From: Nitrincola sp.
GTDB lineage: Bacteria > Pseudomonadota > Gammaproteobacteria > Pseudomonadales > Balneatricaceae
NCBI GenBank assembly: GCA_021208565.1
Contig: JAJOJN010000047.1
Location: 1-64,000 of the forward strand
Length of the DNA stretch: 64,000 nt
Direction of reading: 5' to 3'
Made by a program: the position numbers and the translations under genes. Shown in pieces: positions 45,328 to 57,232 of this stretch (positions are counted from its first letter, which is position 1; each line of letters begins with the position of its first letter). The notes under the pieces are model-generated. The model had not been told where the DNA came from. It was given only the letters and a program-made list of their open reading frames with translations, and made no database searches.

Positions 45328-46372
45328 ATGAGTCAAGAAGTTTGGCAAGCGCTCGATATTCCACCCTATTTCAAGATGACTGAAGTAGACCTTTCAGGCC
45401 CTTATGCAGAGGAGTCTTCAGCTATAGGCTTTACCCCACTCATCCACCAACAGATTATTAAGGTGGAAGGAAAGGATGCGCTGAGCTTTCTGCAGGGTCA
45501 GTTGAGCTGTGATCTTCGAGACGTGGTCAAGGAAGGTAGCCGACTGGGTTCACATTGCAACATCAAAGGCCACATGATTTCGCTCTTTCGAGTGATGGCT
45601 TTTAATGATGAGTGCTTTTGGTTAAGAACACACCACTCATTGGCCGATAAAGCACTTGCACAATTGAAAAAATATATCATTTTCTCAAAAGCCAAGTGCG
45701 ATGCTAGCCGATGATCTTTATGGCTTGGGTATTCAAGGTGAGAAGGCAGTGAATTGTCTTGCTGAGATACTGGGTGTTGAATCTAAAGCGATACCCACCC
45801 AAGCGTCGCACAGTCTAACCGGGGACTCTTGGATACTCACCTGTGTTCGAAATGATCGTTTTGAGCTTTGGATCAAACCAAGCGAGCTAACGCCCATGTT
45901 GAATAAACTCAACTCACAGGGAACATTAATCCCCTCAGAGCAGTGGATCTTGGCTGAGATACGCGACGGCATTGCTGATCTTCGTCCCGAAACCTCCGAG
46001 GCGTTTATTCCTCAGATGACCAATCTTCAGGTATTTGAAGGCATCAATTTCCGTAAAGGTTGCTATACCGGTCAAGAAATTATTACGCGATTGCAACATC
46101 GAGGCGTTCTCAAACGCCCTATGTATCGGATCAGTGCCAAACTCGCAGAGGCACCCCTACCCGGCAGCTTAATTCACTGTGATGATAAAGAGGGTGTTGG
46201 GCAGGTTGTGCTTGCGGCGAAGACAGAGATCTTAGATCACTATGAGATGCTTGCGGTGATTCTGAAAGAGCGCGCCGAACAAGGCGGCTTATGGCTTGGC
46301 AATCATGAGCCGATCCAAGTATTAGATCTACCCTACACGCTGGATCCCAAGTTATTTGAGAGCAAACGTTAA
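45328..46372 (+). CDS. ygfZ: tRNA-modifying / Fe-S maintenance protein YgfZ
   Basis: Folate-binding GcvT-like protein that supports Fe-S enzymes such as MiaB. The diagnostic motif K-G-C-Y-T-G-Q-E appears in NFRKGCYTGQEIITRLQHRG. The N-terminal half shows VEGKDALSFLQGQLSCDLR. One frame break near 45705 separates the halves. About 348 residues after repair. It converges on ung, with 7 bases between the stops. Confidence 0.93.
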
Positions 46373-46379
46373 ACACTGA

Positions 46380-47066
46380 TCAGTCAGTTAAGGGCGCTAG
46401 TTGCCATTCAATGGGCGCCTTTCCTTGTTTCACTAACCAAGTGTTTGCCTGACTGAAATGTCGGCATCCCAAGAAGCCACGATGTGCCGACAAGGGTGAT
46501 GGGTGAGGCGCTTTCAAGACCAGATGCTTGTCGGTATTGATACCTGCACCCTTCTTTTGCGCGTAACTGCCCCATAACATAAACACCACATGATCACATT
46601 GCTCATTCACCAGTTGCACGATGCGATCCGTAAACCCTTCCCAACCCTTACCCTGATGAGCATTGGCATTGCTTTGCTCTACGGTCAGAACAGCATTTAA
46701 CAGCAACACACCCTGTTCAGCCCAGGCATCTAAAAAGCCATGATTCGGCTGAGTGATACCTAGATCACTGGATAGCTCTTTGTAGATATTTTGCAAGGAA
46801 GGTGGAATACGAACACCGGGCTTCACTGAGAAACATAAGCCATGCGCTTGACCCGGCTGATGATATGGGTCTTGTCCCAAAATCACGACCTTTACCTGAT
46901 CAAGAGGTGTTGCCTCAAGCGCATGAAACCAATCCGCTGAGGGAGGAAAGATCACCTTATGTTGATCTTTCTCCTCTCTCAGGAATTGCTTTAGCGTTTG
47001 CATGTAAGGTTTTTCGAACTCTGGATCGAGAAACGGCTTCCAACTGGGGGCGTTTTCTAGTGCCAT
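46380..47066 (-). CDS. ung: Uracil-DNA glycosylase Ung
   Basis: Removes uracil from DNA. The catalytic water-activating loop [18 protein letters not shown], the uracil-recognition region [27 protein letters not shown], and the DNA-intercalating [17 protein letters not shown] are all present. I prefer ATG at 47066 (MALENAPSW) over a TTG two codons upstream, with GAGG upstream. 228 residues. Confidence 0.97.
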   Translation of the reverse strand: MALENAPSWKPFLDPEFEKPYMQTLKQFLREEKDQHKVIFPPSADWFHALEATPLDQVKVVILGQDPYHQPGQAHGLCFSVKPGVRIPPSLQNIYKELSSDLGITQPNHGFLDAWAEQGVLLLNAVLTVEQSNANAHQGKGWEGFTDRIVQLVNEQCDHVVFMLWGSYAQKKGAGINTDKHLVLKAPHPSPLSAHRGFLGCRHFSQANTWLVKQGKAPIEWQLAPLTD

Positions 47067-47093
47067 AATCAAAAAACCTCGGCCTTGAACGTC

Positions 47094-48602
47094 TTATGAC
47101 TGACTACGAGGGCGCATCGCCGGGAAAAGGATAACATCACGAATCGATGGCGAATCAGTGAATAACATCACCAAACGATCGATACCGATACCTTCACCCG
47201 CAGTTGGTGGCAAACCATATTCCAGTGCGTTGATGTAATCGGCATCATAATGCATCGCTTCATCATCACCGGCATCTTTCTCTTCAACCTGAGCACGGAA
47301 ACGCTCTGCTTGATCTTCCGGATCGTTCAACTCGGAAAAACCGTTGGCCAGTTCACGCCCACCCACGAAGAACTCAAAGCGATCTGTTACATGTGGATTA
47401 GTGTCATTCAATCGCGCCAAAGGACTGACTTCGGTTGGATACTCGGTGATAAAGGTTGGCTGATCTAGGTGATGCTCAACCGTTTTATCAAAGATCTCCA
47501 TTTGCACACGACCTAAGCCCCAGTTATCTTTCACATCGATATGCAAACGCTCAGCTATTTGACGTGCAGCATGCTCATCCGCCAGCGCTTCCGGTTTGAT
47601 ATCAGGATTGTAATGAAGAATAGAATCAAACACGCTGATACGACGGAAAGGTTGGCTTAAGTCATACTCAAACGTTTCCAGCACCTCGCCCTCTTCATTA
47701 CGAACAGTATTCACGATGGTTGTAGTACCCAGAATATCTTTCGCCAAGGTGCGCAACATATCTTCAGTCAAATCCATCAAGTCATGGTAATCGGCATAAG
47801 CCTGATAGAACTCAATCATGGTGAACTCTGGATTATGACGCGTCGATAAACCTTCGTTACGGAAGTTACGGTTGATCTCGAACACGCGCTCAAAACCGCC
47901 GACCACTAAACGCTTCAAATAGAGCTCTGGTGCAATACGCAGATACATATCCAGATCGAGTGCATTATGATGGGTCACAAAGGGACGTGCCGTGGCACCA
48001 CCGGGGATACCATGCAACATCGGTGTTTCCGCTTCAATAAAACGACGTGCCGATAGGTACTGACGGATACCCGACACGATTTTTGAGCGCACTTCGAATA
48101 CACGACGAGACGTTTCATTGGTGATCAAATCAACATAGCGCTGACGGTAACGCATCTCCGTGTCCTGCAAGCCTTTGTGCTTTTCAGGTAATGGACGCAG
48201 ATTTTTAGTCAGTAATTCAAACTCCGCCATATCGACATAGAGATCACCCTTACCGGATTTGTGCAACACACCACGAACACCGATGATATCACCCAAATCT
48301 AGAGATTTAGCGAAGGCTCTTGCTTCTTTGTTGACGTATAACTGTATACGACCACTCATGTCTTGAAGCACCATGAAAGCACCCCGATTGAGCATGACAC
48401 GTCCGGCCACACTCACCTGATTGCACTCTGCTTCTAACTCTTCTTTGGTTTTGTCTGCATGTGCCGACTGAATATCTGCCGCATAGCTATCACGACGAAA
48501 GGTGTTGGGAAACGCTTTACCTTCATCGCGCCATTGGCGAAGTTTTTCTCGACGCTCGGCAATAAGGCGGTTTTCATCTTGGGGTTGATTCACTTCTGAC
48601 AT
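47094..48602 (-). CDS. lysS: Lysyl-tRNA synthetase LysS (class II)
   Basis: Charges tRNA-Lys. It has an N-terminal OB anticodon domain ([28 protein letters not shown]) and class II motifs 1-3 ([76 protein letters not shown]). 502 residues, intact. It follows prfB closely, the usual prfB-lysS operon. Confidence 0.98.
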   Translation of the reverse strand: MSEVNQPQDENRLIAERREKLRQWRDEGKAFPNTFRRDSYAADIQSAHADKTKEELEAECNQVSVAGRVMLNRGAFMVLQDMSGRIQLYVNKEARAFAKSLDLGDIIGVRGVLHKSGKGDLYVDMAEFELLTKNLRPLPEKHKGLQDTEMRYRQRYVDLITNETSRRVFEVRSKIVSGIRQYLSARRFIEAETPMLHGIPGGATARPFVTHHNALDLDMYLRIAPELYLKRLVVGGFERVFEINRNFRNEGLSTRHNPEFTMIEFYQAYADYHDLMDLTEDMLRTLAKDILGTTTIVNTVRNEEGEVLETFEYDLSQPFRRISVFDSILHYNPDIKPEALADEHAARQIAERLHIDVKDNWGLGRVQMEIFDKTVEHHLDQPTFITEYPTEVSPLARLNDTNPHVTDRFEFFVGGRELANGFSELNDPEDQAERFRAQVEEKDAGDDEAMHYDADYINALEYGLPPTAGEGIGIDRLVMLFTDSPSIRDVILFPAMRPRSQS

Positions 48603-48637
48603 GAAGTTGTTTCCTAAATTTGTCGGTTGTCGATTAA

Positions 48638-49732
48638 TTAGAGGCCGGCTTTCAAGCTAGCGACGATAAACTGATCTAATTCACCGTCAAGTACACGATC
48701 ACAGTTGGATGTTTGCACACCCGTGCGCAGATCTTTGATGCGCTGATCATCGAGTACGTATGAACGTATTTGACTACCCCAGCCGATGTCCGCCTTGGAG
48801 TCTTCGAGTTCTTGCGCAGCGGCATTACGCTTGAGCATTTCCATCTCGTAGAGTTTGGAGCGTAACTGTTTCATACACACGTCACGGTTTTGATGCTGGG
48901 AGCGCGCTGATTGACTTTGCACCACGATACCTGAGGGTTCGTGGGTGATACGCACAGCAGATTCGGTACGGTTAACGTGCTGACCACCCGCGCCCGAGGC
49001 TCGATAGACATCGACACGCAAATCAGCCGGATTGATCTCGATTTCTATATTGTCGTCGATCTCAGGAGAAACGAATACGGAGGCGAAAGAGGTATGACGA
49101 CGACCACCGGAATCGAAAGGCGATTTACGCACTAAACGATGCACGCCGGTTTCGGTGCGTAACCAACCAAAAGCATACTCACCTTCAAAGCGAATAGTCG
49201 CACTTTTAATACCCGCCACGTCACCGTCAGAGACTTCGATCAATTCGGTTTTAAAGCCCTTATCCTCGCCCCAACGCAGATACATACGCAGCATCATATT
49301 GGCCCAGTCTTGCGCTTCTGTACCACCGGAACCGGATTGGATATCCAAGAAGGCATTGTTCGCATCGGCCTCACCGGAGAACATGCGACGGAACTCTAAA
49401 TCCTCCAGTCGCTTCCTTAAAGTCTCTAACTCTTTAACCACTTCCGCGACTGTATCTTCGTCGTCTTCTTCAACGGCCAAGTCTAAAAGCTCACGGGCAT
49501 CGACGACACCCGATGTTAAATCTTCTAAGGTGGTGACTGTATTGCTTAAACTGGTGCGCTCTCGACCAAGCTGCTGGGCATTTTCCGGATTATTCCAGAC
49601 ATCAGGGTTTTCAAGCTCGCGCTCTACCTCTTCCAAACGCTCACGTTTGCCGTCGTAATCCATGTAACGCTTAAGCGTAGCGGTACGCTCAGCATAATCT
49701 TTAAGGCTGTTAAGTATTGGATTAATTTCCAT
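48638..49732 (-). CDS. prfB: Peptide chain release factor 2, without the programmed frameshift
   Basis: Recognises UGA and UAA stops. The SPF tripeptide (RKSPFDSGG) and the GGQ motif ([19 protein letters not shown]) identify RF2. Most prfB genes have an in-frame UGA at about codon 26 that is read through by +1 frameshifting. Here the equivalent region reads [17 protein letters not shown] in one uninterrupted frame, with no UGA and no AGGGGG-like element. I start at ATG 49732 ([16 protein letters not shown]), matching other RF2 starts; a TTG 13 codons upstream is also open. 364 residues. Confidence 0.95.
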   Translation of the reverse strand: MEINPILNSLKDYAERTATLKRYMDYDGKRERLEEVERELENPDVWNNPENAQQLGRERTSLSNTVTTLEDLTSGVVDARELLDLAVEEDDEDTVAEVVKELETLRKRLEDLEFRRMFSGEADANNAFLDIQSGSGGTEAQDWANMMLRMYLRWGEDKGFKTELIEVSDGDVAGIKSATIRFEGEYAFGWLRTETGVHRLVRKSPFDSGGRRHTSFASVFVSPEIDDNIEIEINPADLRVDVYRASGAGGQHVNRTESAVRITHEPSGIVVQSQSARSQHQNRDVCMKQLRSKLYEMEMLKRNAAAQELEDSKADIGWGSQIRSYVLDDQRIKDLRTGVQTSNCDRVLDGELDQFIVASLKAGL

Positions 49733-49886
49733 GTTAGAACTTAAAACTCCGGCTGTGGAAAAGGCTGTCAAAAAAGGAGCACTATTCTAACCGATTAGCG
49801 AATGGGATTGAATGTTCTGTGCAGAGATTAAACAACTGAAGCTGCATCTGCAGCTTCAGTATGGGGATGAAGCGAACTCGAACTGC

Positions 49887-50321
49887 TTAGTTGCGGAAAT
49901 TATCGTGGCAAGTACGACAGGTTTGTCCCATTTGGCCGACTGCTGGACGCAGTGCTTGAAGTGAACCTTCTTCAGCCGCTGCAACCATGGCACCACTCAC
50001 CTCTTGAAATCTTTCCATACCACCAGAGAACTGATCCCAGTTAGCCCAAATTTCCGGCTTAGCATCACCACCCTGAGTGCCTTCACCAAAACCCTCTTTA
50101 GCCATAAAACTCATTGCGTGAACTTGACGCGCGTGATGAAGTGCAGCATCAGCATTAAATTCAGCATCACCACGAGCCATCGCGCCTAGTGAATCCATGT
50201 GCCATTTGACAACTTTAAAAACTGACTGACGATACTCGATCGAAGCATCTGCATCAGCTACAGCAACACCAGCTCCAAACAACAGTGAAGCCGTTAAGCA
50301 GGTAAGTGCAAGTTTCTTCAT
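49887..50321 (-). CDS. Class II cytochrome c (cytochrome c' / c-556 type)
   Basis: Signal peptide (MKKLALTCLTASLLFGAGVAVADA), a four-helix-bundle-like body, and one C-terminal haem site CRTCH (MGQTCRTCHDNFRN), the class II arrangement. 144 residues, intact. It is probably a periplasmic electron carrier or a nitric-oxide-binding cytochrome c'. Its haem would be attached by the ccm system encoded at 6.6-13.7 kb. Confidence 0.9.
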   Translation of the reverse strand: MKKLALTCLTASLLFGAGVAVADADASIEYRQSVFKVVKWHMDSLGAMARGDAEFNADAALHHARQVHAMSFMAKEGFGEGTQGGDAKPEIWANWDQFSGGMERFQEVSGAMVAAAEEGSLQALRPAVGQMGQTCRTCHDNFRN

Positions 50322-50395
50322 GGTTCTGTCCTTATTTCTTATTAACAGGTTACACTCAAAAAATATCAGTGCTCACTAATTTAAACATTCTTAGT

Positions 50396-50923
50396 CTACG
50401 CAGCTTTAAACGCATTGCAAACATCTTTTAGCCACTTTTCAAGCCTTTCGTCAGTAAGGCCTGCCTGTCCGTCTTCATCTAAAGCAAGACCGACAAAGTA
50501 TCGACCATCATCAGTTAGCGCTTTAGAGGCTTCAAAGTCATACCCTTCAATTGGCCAGTAGCCAACCAAGATAGCACCTTGAGACTTCAGCTGATCATGT
50601 AGCTGACCCATGGCATCCTGAAACCATTCACCATAACCTATCTGATCACCTAAACCGAACAACGCCACTTTAACACCGCTAAATGAATGTTCGATTAATT
50701 CGTCCCAATGAGCTAACCAGTCTTCTTGCAACTCACCAAAGTCCCAAGTAGGTATTCCCATGATCATGTGGGTATATTGCTTGAGCGCCACAAAACCCTC
50801 TTTGGAAATATCATGACCACGAGCAGCACCGCCTAATAAAGCTTCTATCTTCTCAGCAATCTGCTCGGTATTGCCCGTCGTGCTAGCGTAAAAAACACCT
50901 ATCTGAATGTCAGACTCCACCAT
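50396..50923 (-). CDS. Flavodoxin (long-chain)
   Basis: An FMN electron carrier. The phosphate-binding loop is in FYASTTGNTEQIAEKI, followed by TWDFGELQEDWLAHWDEL, VALFGLGDQIGYGEWFQDAMGQL and the extended C-terminal part DGRYFVGLALDEDGQAGLTDERLEKWL. This matches long-chain flavodoxins of the FldA/NifF kind. 175 residues, intact. It lies 5 bases after the phasin-like gene, so they are probably co-transcribed. Confidence 0.93.
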   Translation of the reverse strand: MVESDIQIGVFYASTTGNTEQIAEKIEALLGGAARGHDISKEGFVALKQYTHMIMGIPTWDFGELQEDWLAHWDELIEHSFSGVKVALFGLGDQIGYGEWFQDAMGQLHDQLKSQGAILVGYWPIEGYDFEASKALTDDGRYFVGLALDEDGQAGLTDERLEKWLKDVCNAFKAA

Positions 50924-50928
50924 ACTGA

Positions 50929-51255
50929 TTATTTTCCAGTGGCTTTATCGATCGATTCTTTGGCAAGCTTTTCAATGGCCAAGCGCGCATCGTTAAGCGA
51001 TTTCATATTTTGCTCGTTAGCGGAGCGCAGGGTTTTCTCTAACTCTTTAGCATAGGCTTGCTGTAACTCCATCAGATCGACGGGCGTTTTACACTGCTGC
51101 AGCTGTTTTGTTTGCTGCATGGTTGCTTCTAAGCACGCTTTTGTGCAATCCATTTGGTGACGCGTCAAATCTTCAAGCATACGTGTTTGAATATTGACGA
51201 AGTCTTTAAAAGGCTCCATTGAATCGGTCATCTGTTTGGTCATATCCTGAAACAT
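50929..51255 (-). CDS. Phasin-like helical protein
   Basis: From the ATG at 51255 (MFQDMTKQMTDSMEPFKDFVNIQTRMLEDLTRHQMD), preceded by AGGAG, it encodes 108 residues of almost continuous amphipathic helix, ending KLAKESIDKATGK. Phasins coat polyhydroxyalkanoate granules and have this make-up, but the family is defined loosely. No PHA synthase gene is in the window. A start at 51315 would add 20 residues without family support. It sits upstream of the flavodoxin gene. Confidence 0.6.
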   Translation of the reverse strand: MFQDMTKQMTDSMEPFKDFVNIQTRMLEDLTRHQMDCTKACLEATMQQTKQLQQCKTPVDLMELQQAYAKELEKTLRSANEQNMKSLNDARLAIEKLAKESIDKATGK

Positions 51256-51548
51256 ATCATTCTCCTCACACTTCTTCAGCTGGGCTTTCCACATTATTTC
51301 TAAGTGTAACGTCATTATTCTTTTTTTTCATGTTAACTGTGATACAAATCAGCTCTAGTTAATCTTCAACCACGTAAAGTTGTACAGTGCTGTGAAGCCT
51401 TTTTTTTGGTACTATTCAACTTAACTAATAAAAACTTTTTTCTCTGCACGTTTTCGTCAGAGCTTTGCTGCTTCAAAGGCAGTTGATCACTCCCTTGGGA
51501 GGGTTTAACTCAGGTCAAAACCCAGATATGAACAGAAGGTTAGTTTGA

Positions 51549-52346
51549 ATGAAAAAATCAACATTCCTAGCAACAGCAGGACTCATCCTGACTTTGCAAA
51601 TGGGAGCGGTTTCTGCAAATACGTTGCAGGACGCAAGAAGTGCAATTGAATCACAAAATTATACCGCTGCACTTGAGCAGCTCCGCCCACTTGCGAGGGA
51701 AGGAAACCTGGACGCTAGCAATCTTCTTGGTCAGATGTACGAGCAAGGTTTGGGTGTTGAAAAAGATGAAGAGGAAGCCGCTCGACTCTACCGCCTAGGC
51801 GCCAACCAAGGCCACTTAGACAGCGTCACCAGCTTGCGTGCACTTCAGAACAAAGCCTTTGCTCAGGAGTTTAGTCGTTTAATGCCGATTGCTAAAGCAG
51901 GCAATGCAGAAGCACAAAACCGTATTGGCGAAATGCTGGAGTTCGGACAAGGTGTTGAGCGAGACGTCGAAGCCGCTTACCAGTGGTTTCAACGCGCTGC
52001 TGAACAAGGTGAAGTTTCTGCCTGGCACAATCTAGGCCGAAGCTACAACTTTGGATCAGGTGTTGAGCAAAGCTATGCCACAGCTGAAGAGTGGTATCGC
52101 AAAGCGGCTGAACGCGGCTATACCAAGTCGCTCTTTTTCTTGGGCACACTCTATGCGACTGACCACGGTCAAGATGATAGCCACAATAGTGACATCATCG
52201 CTTACGCTTGGTTAAAGAACGCTGCAGAACTGGGTGATCAAACAGCACGTCCTATTGCGGATAGACTGTTACTAAAGTTAACCGCGGAAGAGGTTGAAAC
52301 AGCCAAGCAGTTAGCCGAACGCTACAAAGAACGTTACGTGCAATAA
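51549..52346 (+). CDS. Sel1-repeat protein, exported
   Basis: Signal peptide (STFLATAGLILTLQMGAVSANT), then at least five Sel1/TPR-like repeats with the A-x-N-x-x-G pattern: LDASNLLGQMYEQGLGVEKDEEEAARLYRLGANQG, AEAQNRIGEMLEFGQGVERDVEAAYQWFQRAAEQG, VSAWHNLGRSYNFGSGVEQSYATAEEWYRKAAERG and others. Such proteins usually mediate protein contacts in the periplasm. 265 residues, intact. Specific partner unknown. Confidence 0.88.
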   Translation: MKKSTFLATAGLILTLQMGAVSANTLQDARSAIESQNYTAALEQLRPLAREGNLDASNLLGQMYEQGLGVEKDEEEAARLYRLGANQGHLDSVTSLRALQNKAFAQEFSRLMPIAKAGNAEAQNRIGEMLEFGQGVERDVEAAYQWFQRAAEQGEVSAWHNLGRSYNFGSGVEQSYATAEEWYRKAAERGYTKSLFFLGTLYATDHGQDDSHNSDIIAYAWLKNAAELGDQTARPIADRLLLKLTAEEVETAKQLAERYKERYVQ

Positions 52347-52357
52347 TCGTAATCCGT

Positions 52358-52386
52358 ACACCTCTCAATTGATCCTTGAGAGGTGT
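52358..52386 (+). terminator. Perfect 11-bp hairpin after the Sel1 gene
   Basis: ACACCTCTCAA and TTGAGAGGTGT are exact complements around a 7-base loop, 12 bases after the Sel1 stop. Only a weak T-rich tail (CATTCCTAC) follows, so termination may be partial, and the RDD gene 48 bases on may be reached by read-through. Confidence 0.55.
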
Positions 52387-52433
52387 CATTCCTACAATCC
52401 TCTCTTCGATAACTTATCCTTAGGTAATCTCAG

Positions 52434-52889
52434 ATGAAGCGTGCTTTTCGTGATGACTATCCTGACACCCGACCGGCCTCTTTGGGCAAACGCGTGCTAG
52501 CAATGTTTTATGATTTTATGTTGATTGTAGCCATATGGATGATTACCGGGTTTGCTGCAGTAGCACTCAATGATGGAGAAGCTGTCGAGGGTCCATTATT
52601 CAAAACGGCTCTATTTGTCATCACTTTTTTGTTTTTTGGTTTCTTCTGGACACGAAACGGACAAACACTTGGCATGCAAGCCTGGCGGATACGCGTGCAA
52701 ACTTTAGATGGCTACCGATTAAGTTGGAGCCGTTCTCTGTTACGTTTTATGCTCTCCATCCTCTCTTGGATTCCACTAGGGCTTGGCTATATCTGGGTAT
52801 TATTCAGTGATGAAAAGCTGGCTTGGCACGATAAGTTCTCAGAATCGTGTGTGGTACAACTGCCTAAAGTAAAGCGGGTGGATGACTAA
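52434..52889 (+). CDS. RDD-family membrane protein
   Basis: A 151-residue protein with the RDD signature residues in RPASLGKRVLAMFYDFMLIVAIW, two to three hydrophobic helices, and NGQTLGMQAWRIRVQTLDGYRLSWSRSLLRF typical of the family. Function is unknown; some RDD proteins have been linked to ion exchange. Its stop codon overlaps the convergent lptG stop. Confidence 0.85.
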   Translation: MKRAFRDDYPDTRPASLGKRVLAMFYDFMLIVAIWMITGFAAVALNDGEAVEGPLFKTALFVITFLFFGFFWTRNGQTLGMQAWRIRVQTLDGYRLSWSRSLLRFMLSILSWIPLGLGYIWVLFSDEKLAWHDKFSESCVVQLPKVKRVDD

Positions 52890-53944
52890 CCCGCTTTCTT
52901 GAGAAGGTAAACACCACCTAGCGCGCAGATAAGAATTGGAACTAGAGTTGCCAGCAGAGGGGGGAAGCCGTAGACACTACTGGCTGGCCCTAACAGATCT
53001 TGGGCAAACTTAAAAACAAGACCCAGAATAACGCCGGTCACGATTCTTTGTCCGATAGGTACACTACGTAGTGGACCAAACACAAAAGAGATCCCCACCA
53101 ACACTAACGCCGCTATCGACAAGGGCTGCAACAGCTTTGCCCAAAAAGCCTGCAAATACACATCAGCACTGACACCTTGCTGTTGCAGGTAAGTTGCATA
53201 GTCCCATAAACCCGTTATAGACAGATCAACAGGTTCAACAACCACAATCGAAAGTAACTCCGGGGTTAATCCACTTTGCCAACGCTCTTCGCTACGCTGT
53301 TCAGTTTCCGTATGTTCATCGAAAATACGCGTTTCTGTAACCCTCTGAAGAACCCAAGCACCGTCTTGGTATTCACCAACTCTTGCAAAACTGCTTCGAC
53401 GTAGTTGTAAATCATCACTGAATTCGTAACGAGTCACCCCATGAATTTTTTCACCGCTCTCCACGGCGTTAATAAAGATGAAGGTATTACCTTCCTTATG
53501 CCATACTCCGCTGACAGAGTAAGTTCCCCCACCAGCCATCGCCACGGCTCGAACACTTTGCGCTCTTTGTTCAGTCACTGGAGCAATAAACTGGCCAAGC
53601 ACTAAACCAAACACAGCCATTAACATGACTGGCTTAAAAACAATAAACAGAATGCGAGCAGTAGAAACCCCAGCAGCACGCATCACAGTCAGCTCACTCT
53701 GTGATGCCATCATACCTAAGCCGATCATCACTCCAACTAAGGTACCTAAGGCAATATATTCGTATAAACGACGAGGCATGGTCCAAGTCACATAATGAAC
53801 CGCTCCCGATAAAGTGTAGTGATCATTCAGGTTGCTCATCTGATCAAGAAACGCGATCAAAACATCCAACCCCAGAATGACCAGCAACACCACTAATACA
53901 GACTGTAAGACCTGTCGGAATATATATCGCTCTAGAACGGTCAT
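52886..53944 (-). CDS. lptG: LPS export ABC transporter permease LptG
   Basis: Inner-membrane subunit of LptB2FG, which extracts LPS from the inner membrane. Six helices split by a periplasmic beta-jellyroll domain; the N-terminus MTVLERYIFRQVLQSVLVVLLVILG and FGPLRSVPIGQRIVTGVILGLVFKF are typical. 352 residues, intact. It overlaps lptF by 4 bases. Confidence 0.95.
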   Translation of the reverse strand: MTVLERYIFRQVLQSVLVVLLVILGLDVLIAFLDQMSNLNDHYTLSGAVHYVTWTMPRRLYEYIALGTLVGVMIGLGMMASQSELTVMRAAGVSTARILFIVFKPVMLMAVFGLVLGQFIAPVTEQRAQSVRAVAMAGGGTYSVSGVWHKEGNTFIFINAVESGEKIHGVTRYEFSDDLQLRRSSFARVGEYQDGAWVLQRVTETRIFDEHTETEQRSEERWQSGLTPELLSIVVVEPVDLSITGLWDYATYLQQQGVSADVYLQAFWAKLLQPLSIAALVLVGISFVFGPLRSVPIGQRIVTGVILGLVFKFAQDLLGPASSVYGFPPLLATLVPILICALGGVYLLKKAG

Positions 53945-55048
53945 GCGACTGCCTTACTAAACAGATGGCGCCAGCGCGAGAGTAAATACCCAAAGCCACG
54001 GCGCCAATAAGGGCTAAGATATATGAGATTCAGTGCAACTCCGACAAACAAGAGGTGCACACCCCATAACAGAAACGGAGAGTCTCCGGATTCTACATTT
54101 GACCTTGCTGTTGTTAAAAAGGCCATATAAACCAGGTAAAGCAATATCGACGGGATCAATTTAGCAAAACGACCTTGTCTTGGGTTGGTATAACTCAAGG
54201 GCACCGCCAGCAACGCCACCACTAGGGCTAACACAGGCAATGATATTCGCCAATGAAGTGCCGCTCTATCTCTTACGTTAGAAGATGCTAATAGCATCGC
54301 TGTAGGTTTAGCATCAACTTCTCGAATCTCCGCAGCCAACTCAGGCTCATCAAGTTGCACACCATATTCGGAGTAACGAATACGTGTCACTTCCGCCTCC
54401 CCTGGACGACCATCGTATCGATAACCGTTCAATAACACGAGGAAGCGCTGCTGTGCTTCAGGGAATAAACGACGCTCCGCCGCTTGCGCGATTAAGATAT
54501 TGGGTCGTCCATCTTCACCTCTTCGGGAAAGAAAAACCTGCTTAAGTTGATCACCATCAACCGCCTCAGCATAGGTCACTTGACCCGATGACTGGGACAA
54601 AAAAACGCCCCGGTGTCACTAGCTCCAGCTCACTTCGAGCATCTTGTGCAGCTAACAACTGCTCTGCTTTTTGCAGACCTAGAGGGGTTAACCAAACACT
54701 AAGAATAAACACTAAAACAGCAACAACTGCGGTAGGACCATAAGCATAGGCTAAAAGACGATGATCACTAAAGCCTGTTGCTCTGAGGACAGCCATTTCA
54801 CTGTCTAGGCACAAGCGTCCATAAGCCAGCAATATACCCAAGAACAAACCTAACGGAAGGAGTAATTCTAGGAAACCGGGCATGCGGAAAAGTAACACAA
54901 GCAACACAGCACCCGCCTCTAACTTTCCGGCTGCCGCATCGGACAAATACTTTATCAGTCGCGCACTGGTAATGATTAACATCAGTACCGCAGTGACTGC
55001 CAAGGTGCTTATAAGCACTTCACGAGTAATATAACGAAATATAATCAA
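53941..55048 (-). CDS. lptF: LPS export ABC transporter permease LptF
   Basis: Partner of LptG. It begins MIIFRYITREVLISTLAVTAVLMLIITSARLIKYL and has LLLPLGLFLGILLAYGRLCLDSEMAVLRATGFS, the coupling-helix region. One frame break at A6 near 54600 splits it; repaired, GRFFLSQSSGQVTYAEAV is continuous. About 369 residues. It is divergent from pepA. Confidence 0.95.
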
Positions 55049-55145
55049 CGCAGAATCCTAGTCACCAACATGGTTTCGAAGGATGAAAATAGTTTATAGT
55101 GTCATTATTACCTAATCGCTATTGAATGTCTTCTTTGGAGTGATC

Positions 55146-56668
<1,523 letters not shown>

Positions 56669-56669
<1 letters not shown>

Positions 56670-57108
56670 TGTCACGACGAGCAGACTTTTACCTTCTGCC
56701 CCAAGCAGATGATGACAGTCGATTGCGTTTTATGTGCAGGGTCTGTGACAAGGCCCTGCAACATAAACGCAAGGTTTTCATCTACGCCGAGGATATGGCT
56801 CAAGCTGAATATCTCGACCGTTTGCTTTGGAGTTTTCCTGAAGATGGCTTTCTACCCCATCATCTCGTGGGTAGCGAACCCAGTGCACCGATCAGTATCG
56901 GAATAGGTACTCAGCGACCTACCCATCGTGATCTCTTTTTTTAATGCCGCTAGCCAATTACCTGAGTTCGCTTTTGAGTTTGAACGTATTGCCGAAGTCG
57001 TTATTCAAAGCACCCGAATCACTCGCGATATCACGACAAAATTTTGTTCGATGTCGTGAGCAGGGTTACGACATGCACTGGAGCGATATGCGTCAAGGTT
57101 CGCAGTGA
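56669..57108 (+). CDS. holC: DNA polymerase III chi subunit HolC
   Basis: Chi binds SSB and links it to the clamp loader. The start MSRRADFYLLPQADDDSRLRFMCRVCDKALQHKRKVFIYAEDMAQAEYLDRLLWSF is typical. Frame breaks at T7 near 56937 and near 57020 truncate it as written; repaired, it continues NAASQLPEFAFEFERIAEVVIQ and ends CREQGYDMHWSDMRQGSQ. About 146 residues. The pepA-holC-valS order is conserved in Gammaproteobacteria. Confidence 0.9.
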
Positions 57109-57232
57109 ACTAATCGCTGACAAACCTACACCCTCCCGACTACAACCGTTATAATATTGGGTTTTCTGGACACCTTGTCAAAGGCAAGGTGGATTAACTA
57201 CCAGTCCCGATTCTAATTTGACCGAGAAAAGC

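Noticed and set aside
49155..49658. 167-codon plus-strand open frame opposite prfB
   Set aside because: Antisense shadow of a clear RF2 gene, Ser/Arg-rich with no start signal or family match.
51340..51370. CRP or FNR-like site (TGTGATACAAATCAG) upstream of the Sel1 gene
   Set aside because: Only one half-site matches well; no second arm.
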